From contig DATFXM010000162.1 of assembly GCA_035315885.1 (NCBI GenBank), forward strand, positions 1-7,292: 7,292 bases of DNA, written 5' to 3'. The notes beneath the pieces were generated by a model that was not told where the DNA came from, made no database searches, and worked only from the letters and a program-made list of their open reading frames with translations. This DNA is from DATFXM01 sp035315885. GTDB taxonomy: Bacteria; Acidobacteriota; Blastocatellia; UBA7656. This document shows, in pieces, positions 1 to 7,061 of this stretch; within the stretch, counting starts at the first letter, position 1; the number at the start of each line of letters is the position of its first letter. The translations under genes and the position numbers were made by a program.

Positions 1-7
1 TGCAGCT

Positions 8-35
8 ACTCAGAACTCAGCACTCAGCACTCTAG
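8..35. repeat. Heptamer tandem array, ACTCAGM type
   Basis: Four consecutive 7-bp units read ACTCAGA, ACTCAGC, ACTCAGC and a degenerate ACTCTAG. The first 25 bases (8-32) are the exact reverse complement of 6846-6870, beyond the other end of the operon. The first two units (14 bp) also recur inside the start of the kinase gene at 5345-5358. The array ends directly at the proposed -35 element. It has no coding sense of its own. It resembles the short tandemly repeated heptamers scattered through some bacterial genomes; its function is unknown. Confidence 0.85.
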
Positions 36-64
36 TTGTCTCCCGCAAGAACGTGAACTATATT
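36..64 (+). promoter_or_regulatory. Putative sigma70-type promoter of the rhamnosidase gene
   Basis: TTGTCT at 36-41 (4 of 6 to TTGACA) and TATATT at 59-64 (5 of 6 to TATAAT) are separated by exactly 17 nt. Transcription would begin near 71-72, giving a leader of about 48 nt before the ATG at 120. The -35 box abuts the heptamer array. Found by eye from consensus only. A more distant promoter outside the window cannot be excluded, and the organism's sigma-factor preferences are unknown. Confidence 0.4.
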
Positions 65-105
65 CTGGCCTCTAATGCCTATAGCTCACAGATAAACCCT
101 TGTCC

Positions 106-113
106 GAGGAAAG
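106..113 (+). promoter_or_regulatory. Ribosome binding site fixing the start at 120
   Basis: GAGGAAAG contains the Shine-Dalgarno core GAGGA at 106-110, nine bases before the ATG at 120. This favours the long rhamnosidase form with its N-terminal hydrophobic segment over the internal ATG at 255, where family homology begins. Confidence 0.6.
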
Positions 114-119
114 CACCGC

Positions 120-2936
120 ATGACCCCATTCACTCGCTCGAGACGTTTGGCAGCGAACATTCGAAATCGCATCCCAACGCTCATCATTAATTTTGTATTC
201 GCATCTTACCTGGTGCCGGTGTTGCCAATCATGCGCCCCGAGACATTGCAACCAATGCTCAAAGTCATCGCTCTACGAACCGAATACAAACTAGACCCGA
301 TCGGCATCGATGCAAGACGTCCGCGTCTAGCATGGCAGCTCCAGTCCGACGCGCGAAGCGTGACCCAGTCCGCGTATCAAATTCGCATCGCCACGAGCGA
401 ACGGTCCCTCGTGGCGAACCGCGAGCTGATCTGGGATTCGGGCAAGGTGAATTCAACCGAATCGATTCACCGGGTTTACGACGGACCTCCGCTGAAATCC
501 GCCCAAAGATACTTCTGGCGAGTCCGCGTGTGGGACGCGAAGGACAACGCGTCAGGCTGGAGCGAACCGGCGTTCTGGGAAATGGGTCTGCTGGAACCGT
601 CGGACTGGAAGGTTGACTGGATAGAGCCGGAGCTGATCGAAGACGTCTCAAAGCCTGCGCCGGCTCCAATGTTTCGAAACCGATTCAGCGTCGCCGGAGA
701 AATCGAACGAGCACGGGCATACATCACCACCCACGGACTGTATGAGCTTCATTTGAATGGTCGCCGCGTTGGCGATCAGCTTTTTACGCCGGGATGGACC
801 AGCTACAACAAACACCTTCAGTATCAGACTTACGACGTCACGAGCATGTTGCAGCAAGGCCCAAACGCGGTTGGCGTTCTGGCAGGCAGCGGGTGGTATC
901 GAGGACAGATCGGCTTTTCGGGTCAACGCAACCGCTACGGTAACAAATTGGCAGTGCTATGCCAGATAAGGATCACCTACAAGAATGGTCGAGAGGAGAT
1001 CGTAGGCACCAACAATCAATGGAAATGCGCTTCGGGACCGATTCTGGCTTCGGAAATCTATCAGGGCGAAAGCTACGATGCGCGGTTAGAAAAACCAGAC
1101 TGGGCTAAGAGCGATTTTGACGATTCGCAGTGGTCCGGAGTTCGAGTCGCCACTCATCCGAAGGATAACCTGGTCTCTCCCGCGGGGCCGCCCGTTCGAC
1201 GCATCGAGGAGATCCGGCCGATAAAGATTGCGAAGACTCCGGCGGGCGACATAGTGGCCGACATGGGTCAGAACATGGTGGGATGGGTCCGGCTGAAGGT
1301 TCAGGGTCCTGCCGGAACGACCGTCACACTCCGGCACGCCGAAGTTCTTGATCGTCAGGGGAACTTCTACACCGAGAATCTGCGCGCAGCTAAACAAACG
1401 GTCAGCTATACGCTCAAGGGCGGCGGTCCCGAGGTCTTCGAGCCGCATTTTACTTTTCAGGGATTCAGATATGTCGCAGTCACCGGATATCCGGCAGAGC
1501 TGGGACCGGACAGCCTGACCGGCATTGTTGTTCATTCAGACATGGCCCGCAGCAGCGAGTTCGAAACTTCAAGCAAGCTCATCAATCAGCTTCAGCACAA
1601 CATCATCTGGGGACAGAAAGGCAACTTTGTGGACGTACCCACCGATTGTCCACAGCGCGACGAGCGACTCGGCTGGACCGGCGATGCACAAGTGTTCTCC
1701 CGAACTGCGGCCTTCAACATGGACGTAGCAGGATTCTTCACCAAGTGGCTGAGGGACGTTGCCGCGGACCAATACGAGGACGGGAGCGTGCCCTACGTCA
1801 TACCCGATGTGCTGGGTGGAACAGGCAGACAGTCTGGCGGCTCCGCTGCCTGGGCCGATGCGGCGGTGGTGATTCCCTGGACGATGTACATCAGCTACGG
1901 CGATCAGAGAATTCTGGAACAACAGTACGAGAGCATGAAGAAGTGGGTCGAGTATGAGCGCCGCCGTGCGGGAGACGATTATGTTTGGGACGGCGACTTT
2001 CATTTTGGAGACTGGTTGGCGTTTGCGACAAATCGTCCGGACTATCCAGGAGCTACAACCAGCAAAGATCTGATTGCGACAGCGTACTTTGCCCATTCGA
2101 CAGACCTGTTGAGGAAGGCAGCGCTTGTTCTCGGGCGGACAGAAGACGCCACGAGATACGCCGAGCTGTTCTCCCGAATCAAGAAAGCGTTTATTCGCGA
2201 ATACGTGACTTCGACCGGCAGAGTCGCAGAGAACACTCAGACGGCCTACGCGCTGGCGCTGGAATTCGATTTGGTTCCGGACGACGTTCGAGCTTCGGCG
2301 GCAAAGCGGTTAGCTCAGGATGTGCGAGAGCGGAAGCACCTGACCACCGGATTTGTTGGCACTCCGCTGCTGTGCCACGCGCTGAGCCGATTCGGCTACC
2401 TCGACGAGGCGTATATGCTGCTGAACCGCGAGCAGTATCCTTCATGGCTGTACCCGGTGACACAGGGCGCAACGACAATATGGGAGAGATGGGACGGACA
2501 GAAACCGGACGGCACGTTTCAGGATAAGGGGATGAATTCGTTCAACCACTATGCCTACGGCGCGATTGGAGAATGGATGTATCGCTTGATGGCTGGGATC
2601 GAGATCGATGAATCAGCTCCGGGATACAAGCATATTCTCATTCAGCCGCACCCTGGCGGCGGATTTACGATCGTCAAGGCGAGTCACGACTCTCCGTACG
2701 GCAAGGTGAGTTGCGCATGGAGAATCGATAACGATCGCTTCGAGCTGAATATCGAGATCCCCGCCAACACACGCGCGACGGTGCGGTTGCCTAATGCACG
2801 GCTCGCGGATGCGACTGAAGGCGGACGCAGTCTTGCGCCCGGCAACGGCATAACGAAAGCCGAGCAAAGCGGAGACTCAGTGGTTATCGAAACGGGCTCC
2901 GGGCGATACAAGTTCAGCTATAAGATGACGCGGTAA
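120..2936 (+). CDS. Alpha-L-rhamnosidase, glycoside hydrolase family 78
   Basis: Hydrolyses terminal alpha-L-rhamnose from glycosides or polysaccharides by an inverting mechanism (938 aa, normal family length). Residues 1-17 are arginine-rich and 18-37 hydrophobic, suggesting a signal peptide or anchor without an obvious AxA cleavage site; an extracytoplasmic location is therefore inferred. Domains in order: N-terminal Ig/fibronectin-like region with YFWRVRVWD and SGWSEP (about 48-155); Bac_rhamnosid_N lectin-like domain with THGLYELHLNGRRVGD and PGWTSY (about 185-355); concanavalin-like domain with DMGQNMVGW from 381; (alpha/alpha)6 barrel with DCPQRDERLGWTGD at 509-522 and ATTIWERWDG at 784-793; C-terminal beta-domain with GYKHILIQPHPGGG. 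By analogy to characterised GH78 enzymes, E515 is the likely general acid and E789 the general base, with D509 and D522 in the active site. The start at 120 is supported by GAGGA nine bases upstream. A 205-nt gap separates it from the catabolic genes, so it may be transcribed apart from them. Substrate glycan cannot be told. Confidence 0.95.
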   Translation: MTPFTRSRRLAANIRNRIPTLIINFVFASYLVPVLPIMRPETLQPMLKVIALRTEYKLDPIGIDARRPRLAWQLQSDARSVTQSAYQIRIATSERSLVANRELIWDSGKVNSTESIHRVYDGPPLKSAQRYFWRVRVWDAKDNASGWSEPAFWEMGLLEPSDWKVDWIEPELIEDVSKPAPAPMFRNRFSVAGEIERARAYITTHGLYELHLNGRRVGDQLFTPGWTSYNKHLQYQTYDVTSMLQQGPNAVGVLAGSGWYRGQIGFSGQRNRYGNKLAVLCQIRITYKNGREEIVGTNNQWKCASGPILASEIYQGESYDARLEKPDWAKSDFDDSQWSGVRVATHPKDNLVSPAGPPVRRIEEIRPIKIAKTPAGDIVADMGQNMVGWVRLKVQGPAGTTVTLRHAEVLDRQGNFYTENLRAAKQTVSYTLKGGGPEVFEPHFTFQGFRYVAVTGYPAELGPDSLTGIVVHSDMARSSEFETSSKLINQLQHNIIWGQKGNFVDVPTDCPQRDERLGWTGDAQVFSRTAAFNMDVAGFFTKWLRDVAADQYEDGSVPYVIPDVLGGTGRQSGGSAAWADAAVVIPWTMYISYGDQRILEQQYESMKKWVEYERRRAGDDYVWDGDFHFGDWLAFATNRPDYPGATTSKDLIATAYFAHSTDLLRKAALVLGRTEDATRYAELFSRIKKAFIREYVTSTGRVAENTQTAYALALEFDLVPDDVRASAAKRLAQDVRERKHLTTGFVGTPLLCHALSRFGYLDEAYMLLNREQYPSWLYPVTQGATTIWERWDGQKPDGTFQDKGMNSFNHYAYGAIGEWMYRLMAGIEIDESAPGYKHILIQPHPGGGFTIVKASHDSPYGKVSCAWRIDNDRFELNIEIPANTRATVRLPNARLADATEGGRSLAPGNGITKAEQSGDSVVIETGSGRYKFSYKMTR

Positions 2937-2940
2937 GACC

Positions 2941-3068
2941 GGTTTCAGGTTTAGGGTTTCGGGTTCGACTGGCGTCGGATCCATTGGCCTTGAGTCTTTT
3001 ATCGAACGAAGCCGAAACCCGAACCCGAATCAAACGAACCCGAAACTCGAAACCCGAAACCCGAAACC
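2941..3068. repeat. Opposed heptamer arrays (GGTTTCN / CGAAACC) forming a long inverted repeat
   Basis: The left arm starts 4 nt after the rhamnosidase stop and reads GGTTTCA, GGTTTAG, GGTTTCG (2941-2961), then GGTTCG. The right arm has CGAAACC-type units from 3013, including four in a row at 3041-3068 (CGAAACT, then CGAAACC three times). The arms are inverted relative to each other. GTTTCGGGTTCG at 2956-2967 is perfectly complementary to CGAACCCGAAAC at 3035-3046, with 67 nt between them. In RNA this could fold as a long-range stem and might act as a processing or termination structure between genes. No U-tract follows the stem, so a classical intrinsic terminator is not supported. Confidence 0.75.
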
Positions 3069-3130
3069 GATGCGTACCCTAAACTCTGAACCGAGTCCTC
3101 GAAACCAGAAACCGATACGTAGCCTAAACC
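3063..3130 (+). repeat. Imperfect 22-bp direct repeat, 45-bp offset
   Basis: The stretch at 3063-3084 (GAAACCGATGCG, then TACCCTAAAC) recurs at 3108-3129 with two substitutions, G to A and C to G. The second copy reads GATACG, so the ATG of the first copy (3070-3072) is absent there. The offset of 45 bp keeps reading frame, giving MRTLN and IRSLN if translated. I treat this as intergenic repeat rather than as the N-terminus of the aldolase. Confidence 0.7.
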
Positions 3131-3141
3131 GTTGCTTTCCC

Positions 3142-5325
3142 ATGAAAAATCAATTCCGATATGTGAAATATCTCTGGCGGGACGAAGAGGTCACGCAACT
3201 GACGGCCCTGGATCGGCTCGTCTATCGTTCAAACAAACTCGGTGAAGACCTCACCCTGACCAACACCGGCGGCGGCAACACCTCATCAAAGTTGATCGAG
3301 ACTGATCCGCTCACCGGCAAGCAGGTACTGGTCTTATGGGTCAAAGGTTCAGGCGGGGACTTAAGAACCGCCCGACGCGACGGTTTTGCTTCCTTGTACC
3401 TCGACAAGATTCGGGCGATGAAGCCGGTTTATCTGAATCACCCTCAACGCGGACCAAAGACGCAAATCGAAGATGAGATGTATCCGATGTACAGTCATTG
3501 CGTCTTCAATTTGAATCCCCGCGCATGCTCTATCGATACACCGCTGCACACGCTCGTGCCTTACACCCACGTAGACCACCTGCACCCCAACGCGGTGATC
3601 GCGATTGCAGCTTCGGTCAATCAGGAGCGCCTCTGCAAAGAAATCTATGGCGACGATGTGATCTACGTGCCCTGGCAGCGTCCGGGATTCGACATCGGTC
3701 TCAGAATTGAACAGTTGATCGCCGATAATCCGCGAGCCAAAGGCGTTCTCCTCGGCCATCATGGCATGAGCTCGTGGAGCAACGACGACAAGACCTGCTA
3801 CGAAACCGCTCTTGAGATCATCGAACGCGCCGCTTCGTACATCGAACACCGCGACAAGGGTGAGATGGCGTTCGGAGGCTGCAGGCACAACAGTATTCCA
3901 GAAAGAGAAAGACAGCAGATTCTCACCGCCATAGCTCCATGGCTGCGAGGCCAGATCTCAACCGATAAGCGCTTCGTGGCAACGGTGCAGGACGACGACA
4001 AGATGCTGCGCTTCGTAAACAGCGTGGATGGTCCGCGCCTGGCGGAACTCGGAACATCGTGTCCCGATCACTTCCTGAGGACCAAGATCAAACCGCTGTT
4101 TGTTGAGTGGGATCCGGCAACCGCCGATGTGGAAGCTCTTAAGAAGGCTATTGGAGCGGGACTTATCGACTACCGGGAGAGCTACAAAAACTATTACCAG
4201 CGGTGTAAGCGGCCTGACTCACCTCCGATGCGCGATCCCAATCCTACGGTAGTGCTGATTCCCGGGCTGGGAATGATCACGTGGGGGAAAAACAAAAGCG
4301 AATCTCGAGTGACAGCAGAGTTCTACAACTGCGCCATCGAAGTCATGCGTGGAGCGGAAGCCATCGATCGATACGAAGCGATGGACCCGCAGGAAGCGTT
4401 CGACATCGAGTACTGGCCGCTCGAAGAAGCGAAGTTGAAACGAATGCCGCCCGAGAAAGAACTGGAGCGCCGAGTCGTTGCAGTTGTTGGCGCGGGCTCA
4501 GGCATCGGCAAGGCCGCTGCGCACCGCCTCGCTAATGAAGGTGCTCATATCGTGTGCGCGGATCTGGATCAGTCGGCGGCGCAATTGACCGCCGGCGAAA
4601 TAATATCGCGTCACGGCGCGGGCATCGGGGTTGGGGGCACAGGCTTGAGCGATTGCGGTCCGGCGGTGGGCCTCGCGTGCGACATAACCAATCGCGCCAG
4701 CGTGGCTCGAATGCTGAACGACACGGTGATGGCTTACGGTGGTCTTGACGCGGTGGTGCTCACCGCAGGCATTTTTGTTCCCCCCGACAAGCAGGGCCGA
4801 ATACAGGATGACCTTTGGGCTCATACGTTCGCGATCAACGTCACTGGAGCGTACGTTCTTGCGGACGAGGCTCACCGTATTTTCAAGGAGCAGGGGCTAC
4901 CGGCGAGTATTGTTCTGACGACGAGCGCGAACGCGGTTGTAGCGAAGATGGGCAGCACCGCCTATGACACGAGCAAAGCCGCCGCTAACCACCTCGTACG
5001 AGAGCTGGCAATTGAAATGGCGCCTCTGGTGCGAGTGAATGCGGTCGCACCTGCTACGGTGGTCAAAGGCAGCACTATGTTCCCAAGAGAACGGGTGATC
5101 GCTTCCCTGACCAAATACGGCATCGCGTTTGACGAGAAGGGGTCGACCGACGAGCTGCGCGAAAAGCTAGCGGCGTTTTACGCTCGCCGTTCGTTGACTC
5201 GTTCAGCAATCGAGCCTGATGACCAGGCAGAAGCGATATTCCTGCTGGTTTCAGGGCGCTTGTCCAAGACAACCGGCCACGTGATTCCCGTTGACGGCGG
5301 CCTCTCCGACGCTTTTCTTAGATAG
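3142..5325 (+). CDS. rhaEW: Bifunctional rhamnulose-1-phosphate aldolase / short-chain dehydrogenase
   Basis: 727 aa. The N-terminal class II aldolase domain would split L-rhamnulose-1-phosphate into dihydroxyacetone phosphate and L-lactaldehyde. The C-terminal NAD(P)-dependent SDR domain would convert lactaldehyde, probably to L-lactate as in Bacillus RhaEW; reduction to 1,2-propanediol is the alternative. Aldolase signs: GGGN at 43-46, KGSGGDL near 71-77, zinc-ligand histidines in HVDHLHP (H146, H148) and GHHGM (H206/H207). SDR signs: GAGSGIG at 450-456, TAG at 541-543, S595, Y608 and K612 of the YxxxK motif, and the C-terminal TGHVIPVDGG typical of this fusion family. Domain order and length fit the RhaD_aldol-ADH family. 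The in-frame ATG at 3070 would add 24 residues encoded by repeat DNA, so I chose 3142 (MKNQFRYVKYLW), where family-like sequence begins. Neither start has a clear Shine-Dalgarno. The kinase follows after 9 nt in the same frame. The symbol rhaD is also used for this activity. Confidence 0.93.
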   Translation: MKNQFRYVKYLWRDEEVTQLTALDRLVYRSNKLGEDLTLTNTGGGNTSSKLIETDPLTGKQVLVLWVKGSGGDLRTARRDGFASLYLDKIRAMKPVYLNHPQRGPKTQIEDEMYPMYSHCVFNLNPRACSIDTPLHTLVPYTHVDHLHPNAVIAIAASVNQERLCKEIYGDDVIYVPWQRPGFDIGLRIEQLIADNPRAKGVLLGHHGMSSWSNDDKTCYETALEIIERAASYIEHRDKGEMAFGGCRHNSIPERERQQILTAIAPWLRGQISTDKRFVATVQDDDKMLRFVNSVDGPRLAELGTSCPDHFLRTKIKPLFVEWDPATADVEALKKAIGAGLIDYRESYKNYYQRCKRPDSPPMRDPNPTVVLIPGLGMITWGKNKSESRVTAEFYNCAIEVMRGAEAIDRYEAMDPQEAFDIEYWPLEEAKLKRMPPEKELERRVVAVVGAGSGIGKAAAHRLANEGAHIVCADLDQSAAQLTAGEIISRHGAGIGVGGTGLSDCGPAVGLACDITNRASVARMLNDTVMAYGGLDAVVLTAGIFVPPDKQGRIQDDLWAHTFAINVTGAYVLADEAHRIFKEQGLPASIVLTTSANAVVAKMGSTAYDTSKAAANHLVRELAIEMAPLVRVNAVAPATVVKGSTMFPRERVIASLTKYGIAFDEKGSTDELREKLAAFYARRSLTRSAIEPDDQAEAIFLLVSGRLSKTTGHVIPVDGGLSDAFLR

Positions 5326-5358
5326 TTCTGAGCTATGAAACCGCACTCAGAACTCAGC
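5324..5358 (+). promoter_or_regulatory. Perfect 9-bp inverted repeat with the kinase start codon in its loop
   Basis: AGTTCTGAG at 5324-5332 pairs exactly with CTCAGAACT at 5346-5354, leaving a 13-nt loop that contains the ATG at 5335-5337. The left arm overlaps the aldolase stop codon TAG (5323-5325). The right arm lies in codons 4-7 of the kinase and is built of two heptamers, ACTCAGA and ACTCAGC (5345-5358). Ribosomes finishing the aldolase would melt the stem, so translational coupling is a reasonable inference. Equally, it may only be a by-product of repeat insertion. Confidence 0.6.
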
Positions 5359-6828
5359 GAATCACTCTACATCGCCGTCGATCTCGGGGCAGGAAGCGGC
5401 CGCGTTTTTCTTACCGGACTTGGCGGCGGCGAATTGATGCTGGAAGAGATTCGACGCTTCTACTACCCTCCCTCGGAATCGGAAGGACACCTTCGATGGG
5501 ATGCTCACAGAATCTTCCAAGAGATAACCAAAGCCGCGCGTGACTCCAGCCTAAGAGCGGAGCAGATTGGCCGGCCGATTCGAAGCATTGGAATCGATAG
5601 CTGGGGCGTTGACTACGGCCTCGTAGACCGGGTCGGGCGGTTAATCGAGCAACCGGTCTGCTACAGAGAGCGACGAACCGAAGGCGCAATGGATGCGGTG
5701 TTCTCGCTGCTCGATCGCGGCGAAATATTCGCCCGCACCGGAATACAGTTCCTCGTGATCAACACAGTATTTCAGCTCTTCGCGCATAGGCTCGAAGGCA
5801 TCGGGGATAGCTCCGCTACAGTGCTGTTGATACCCGACCTGATGAACTTTTTTCTGACCGGAAGGACCGCAGTCGAATACACTAACGCAACCACGACCCA
5901 GCTTATAAACGCGACAACACGAGCGTGGGACCGCGCGATAATCGATGCGCTCGGCCTGTCATCGATCGTGTTTCCGAATATCGTTTTTGCAGGAGCCGAT
6001 CTCGGACCGCTCAAGCCGGAGCTTGCCGAAAGTCTGGGACTGCCGGGCGTGAAAGTAGTGGCGCCGGCAACTCACGATACTGCCAGCGCCGTAGCAGGCA
6101 CACCGCTGCAGGAAGATTGGGCTTATATCTCTTCCGGCACCTGGTCACTTGTCGGAGTGGAACGCACCGAAGTCGCGATCAATCAGCAGGTCGCTCGTCA
6201 CAACTTTACAAATGAAGGCGGCGCTTTTGGCACGATCAGGTTCTTGAAAAACGTGATGGGACTTTGGATTCTGGAATGTTGCCGAAGCGAATGGAAGCAG
6301 CAAGGACTCAACGTAGAGTACGAGGAACTGTTGGCAGGCGGCGAGCAAAGTAATTTGATCTTTCCGGACGACGCCCGGTTCTTTAACCCCAGGAGCATGC
6401 TGAAAGAAATTGCCGCACAACTAGACGAGACCGGTCAGACCGTCAATTCAGACCCTGCCAGCGTCGCCCGCACCGTGCTGGACTCGCTTGCGTTTAGGTA
6501 CGCATCGGTGGTTCGCACCATCGAGGCTTTGACCGGCCGAGCGATTCAGGGAATTCACATCGTTGGCGGAGGAAGCCGGAACGACTACCTGAACCAGATG
6601 ACCGCAAACGTCACCGGCAAGCGCGTCCTGGCGGGCCCGGTCGAGGCTACGGTGATCGGCAACGCACTGGTGCAGTCCATCGCAGCAGGGAGATTTGGTT
6701 CGCTTGCGGCGGCCAGGCATCACGTGGCAAACAACTTGAGTTTGAAACCGTTTGATCCGAAACCGTCGAAGGCGTTGAGTGACCTTGCGCTAAAGTACTC
6801 GACGATCGAGCAGCGTTATTCGAGGTGA
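5335..6828 (+). CDS. rhaB: Rhamnulokinase (FGGY family)
   Basis: Phosphorylates L-rhamnulose to L-rhamnulose-1-phosphate with ATP in the cytoplasm, directly before the aldolase step encoded by the gene upstream. The 497 aa match the usual length (about 490). Signs in order: phosphate-1 motif DLGAGSGR at 16-23; GIDSWGVDYGLVD from 86, contributing to the sugar site; YRERR at 110-114; PATHDTASAV from 244 with D248 as the probable catalytic base, the expected position for RhaB; SSGTWSLVG from 266; adenosine-side motif VGGGSRNDYLNQMTAN from 410; and GPVEATVIGNAL from 434. The start lies 9 nt after the aldolase stop, in the same frame but separated by TAG and TGA. No other ATG precedes the conserved core. 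Residues H4-E9 (HSELSE) are encoded by heptamer repeat DNA, so the extreme N-terminus is probably not conserved. No strong Shine-Dalgarno is visible, consistent with coupling to the upstream gene. L-fuculokinase or xylulokinase is less likely given the motifs and neighbour. Confidence 0.95.
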   Translation: MKPHSELSESLYIAVDLGAGSGRVFLTGLGGGELMLEEIRRFYYPPSESEGHLRWDAHRIFQEITKAARDSSLRAEQIGRPIRSIGIDSWGVDYGLVDRVGRLIEQPVCYRERRTEGAMDAVFSLLDRGEIFARTGIQFLVINTVFQLFAHRLEGIGDSSATVLLIPDLMNFFLTGRTAVEYTNATTTQLINATTRAWDRAIIDALGLSSIVFPNIVFAGADLGPLKPELAESLGLPGVKVVAPATHDTASAVAGTPLQEDWAYISSGTWSLVGVERTEVAINQQVARHNFTNEGGAFGTIRFLKNVMGLWILECCRSEWKQQGLNVEYEELLAGGEQSNLIFPDDARFFNPRSMLKEIAAQLDETGQTVNSDPASVARTVLDSLAFRYASVVRTIEALTGRAIQGIHIVGGGSRNDYLNQMTANVTGKRVLAGPVEATVIGNALVQSIAAGRFGSLAAARHHVANNLSLKPFDPKPSKALSDLALKYSTIEQRYSR

Positions 6829-6845
6829 AACTCACAGCTAAACAC

Positions 6846-6876
6846 GAGTGCTGAGTGCTGAGTTCTGAGTGCTGAG
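6846..6876. repeat. Heptamer tandem array, GAGTKCT orientation
   Basis: Four 7-bp units (GAGTGCT, GAGTGCT, GAGTTCT, GAGTGCT) plus GAG begin 17 nt after the kinase stop. Bases 6846-6870 are the exact reverse complement of 8-32, so the operon sits between inverted copies. The final GAG is the first three bases of the 74-bp tandem repeat that follows. Confidence 0.85.
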
Positions 6877-7061
6877 GTTCAACCCCGAAGTGGTTGCGTC
6901 GTCCAGCCCAGGGATTGTTGAGTTCTGAGTTCTGAGTTCTGAGTCCCGAGGTTCAACCCCGAAGGGGTTGCGTCGTCCAGCCCAGGGATTGTTGAGTTCT
7001 GAGTTCTGAGTTCTGAGTCCCGAGGTTCAACCCCGAAGGGGTTGCGTCGTCCAGCCCAGGG
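6874..7061. repeat. 74-bp tandem repeat, two full copies and one partial
   Basis: Units start at 6874, 6948 and 7022, exactly 74 bp apart. The first two differ at one base only (T at 6891, G in the next copy). The third matches through CCCAGGG and diverges after 7061. Each unit begins GAGGTTCAACCCCGAAG, and each full copy ends in three GAGTTCT heptamers plus GAGTCCC (for example 6920-6947). A 74-bp period is not a multiple of three, and the only open frame across it (minus strand, 6879-7103) reads the repeat in shifting frames, so it is non-coding. The near identity implies recent duplication or gene conversion. Confidence 0.9.

Noticed and set aside
1569..2096. Minus-strand open frame of 175 codons inside the rhamnosidase gene
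   Set aside because: Lies opposite the conserved GH78 catalytic barrel and shows no motifs of its own.
2990..3018. Promoter for the aldolase gene starting at TTGAGT
   Set aside because: No acceptable -10 element occurs at the right distance; the downstream bases are the CGAAACC repeat.
2941..3068. Telomere-like repeats (GGTTTAG, TTTAGGG)
   Set aside because: Only one unit matches. The array is a variable heptamer set between bacterial operon genes, not a chromosome end.
3361..3888. Minus-strand open frame of 175 codons inside the aldolase gene
   Set aside because: Antisense to highly conserved aldolase motifs (zinc histidines), and its translation shows no recognisable domain; a shadow of GC-biased coding.
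8..6870. Transposon or composite element with the 25-bp repeats as terminal inverted repeats
   Set aside because: No transposase or integrase lies between the repeats, no target-site duplication is visible, and the repeats are simple heptamer arrays.
7028..7044. Intrinsic transcription terminator after the kinase
   Set aside because: GC-rich hairpins are present but none is followed by a T-run on either strand. Termination here is possible but not supported by the classical signature.
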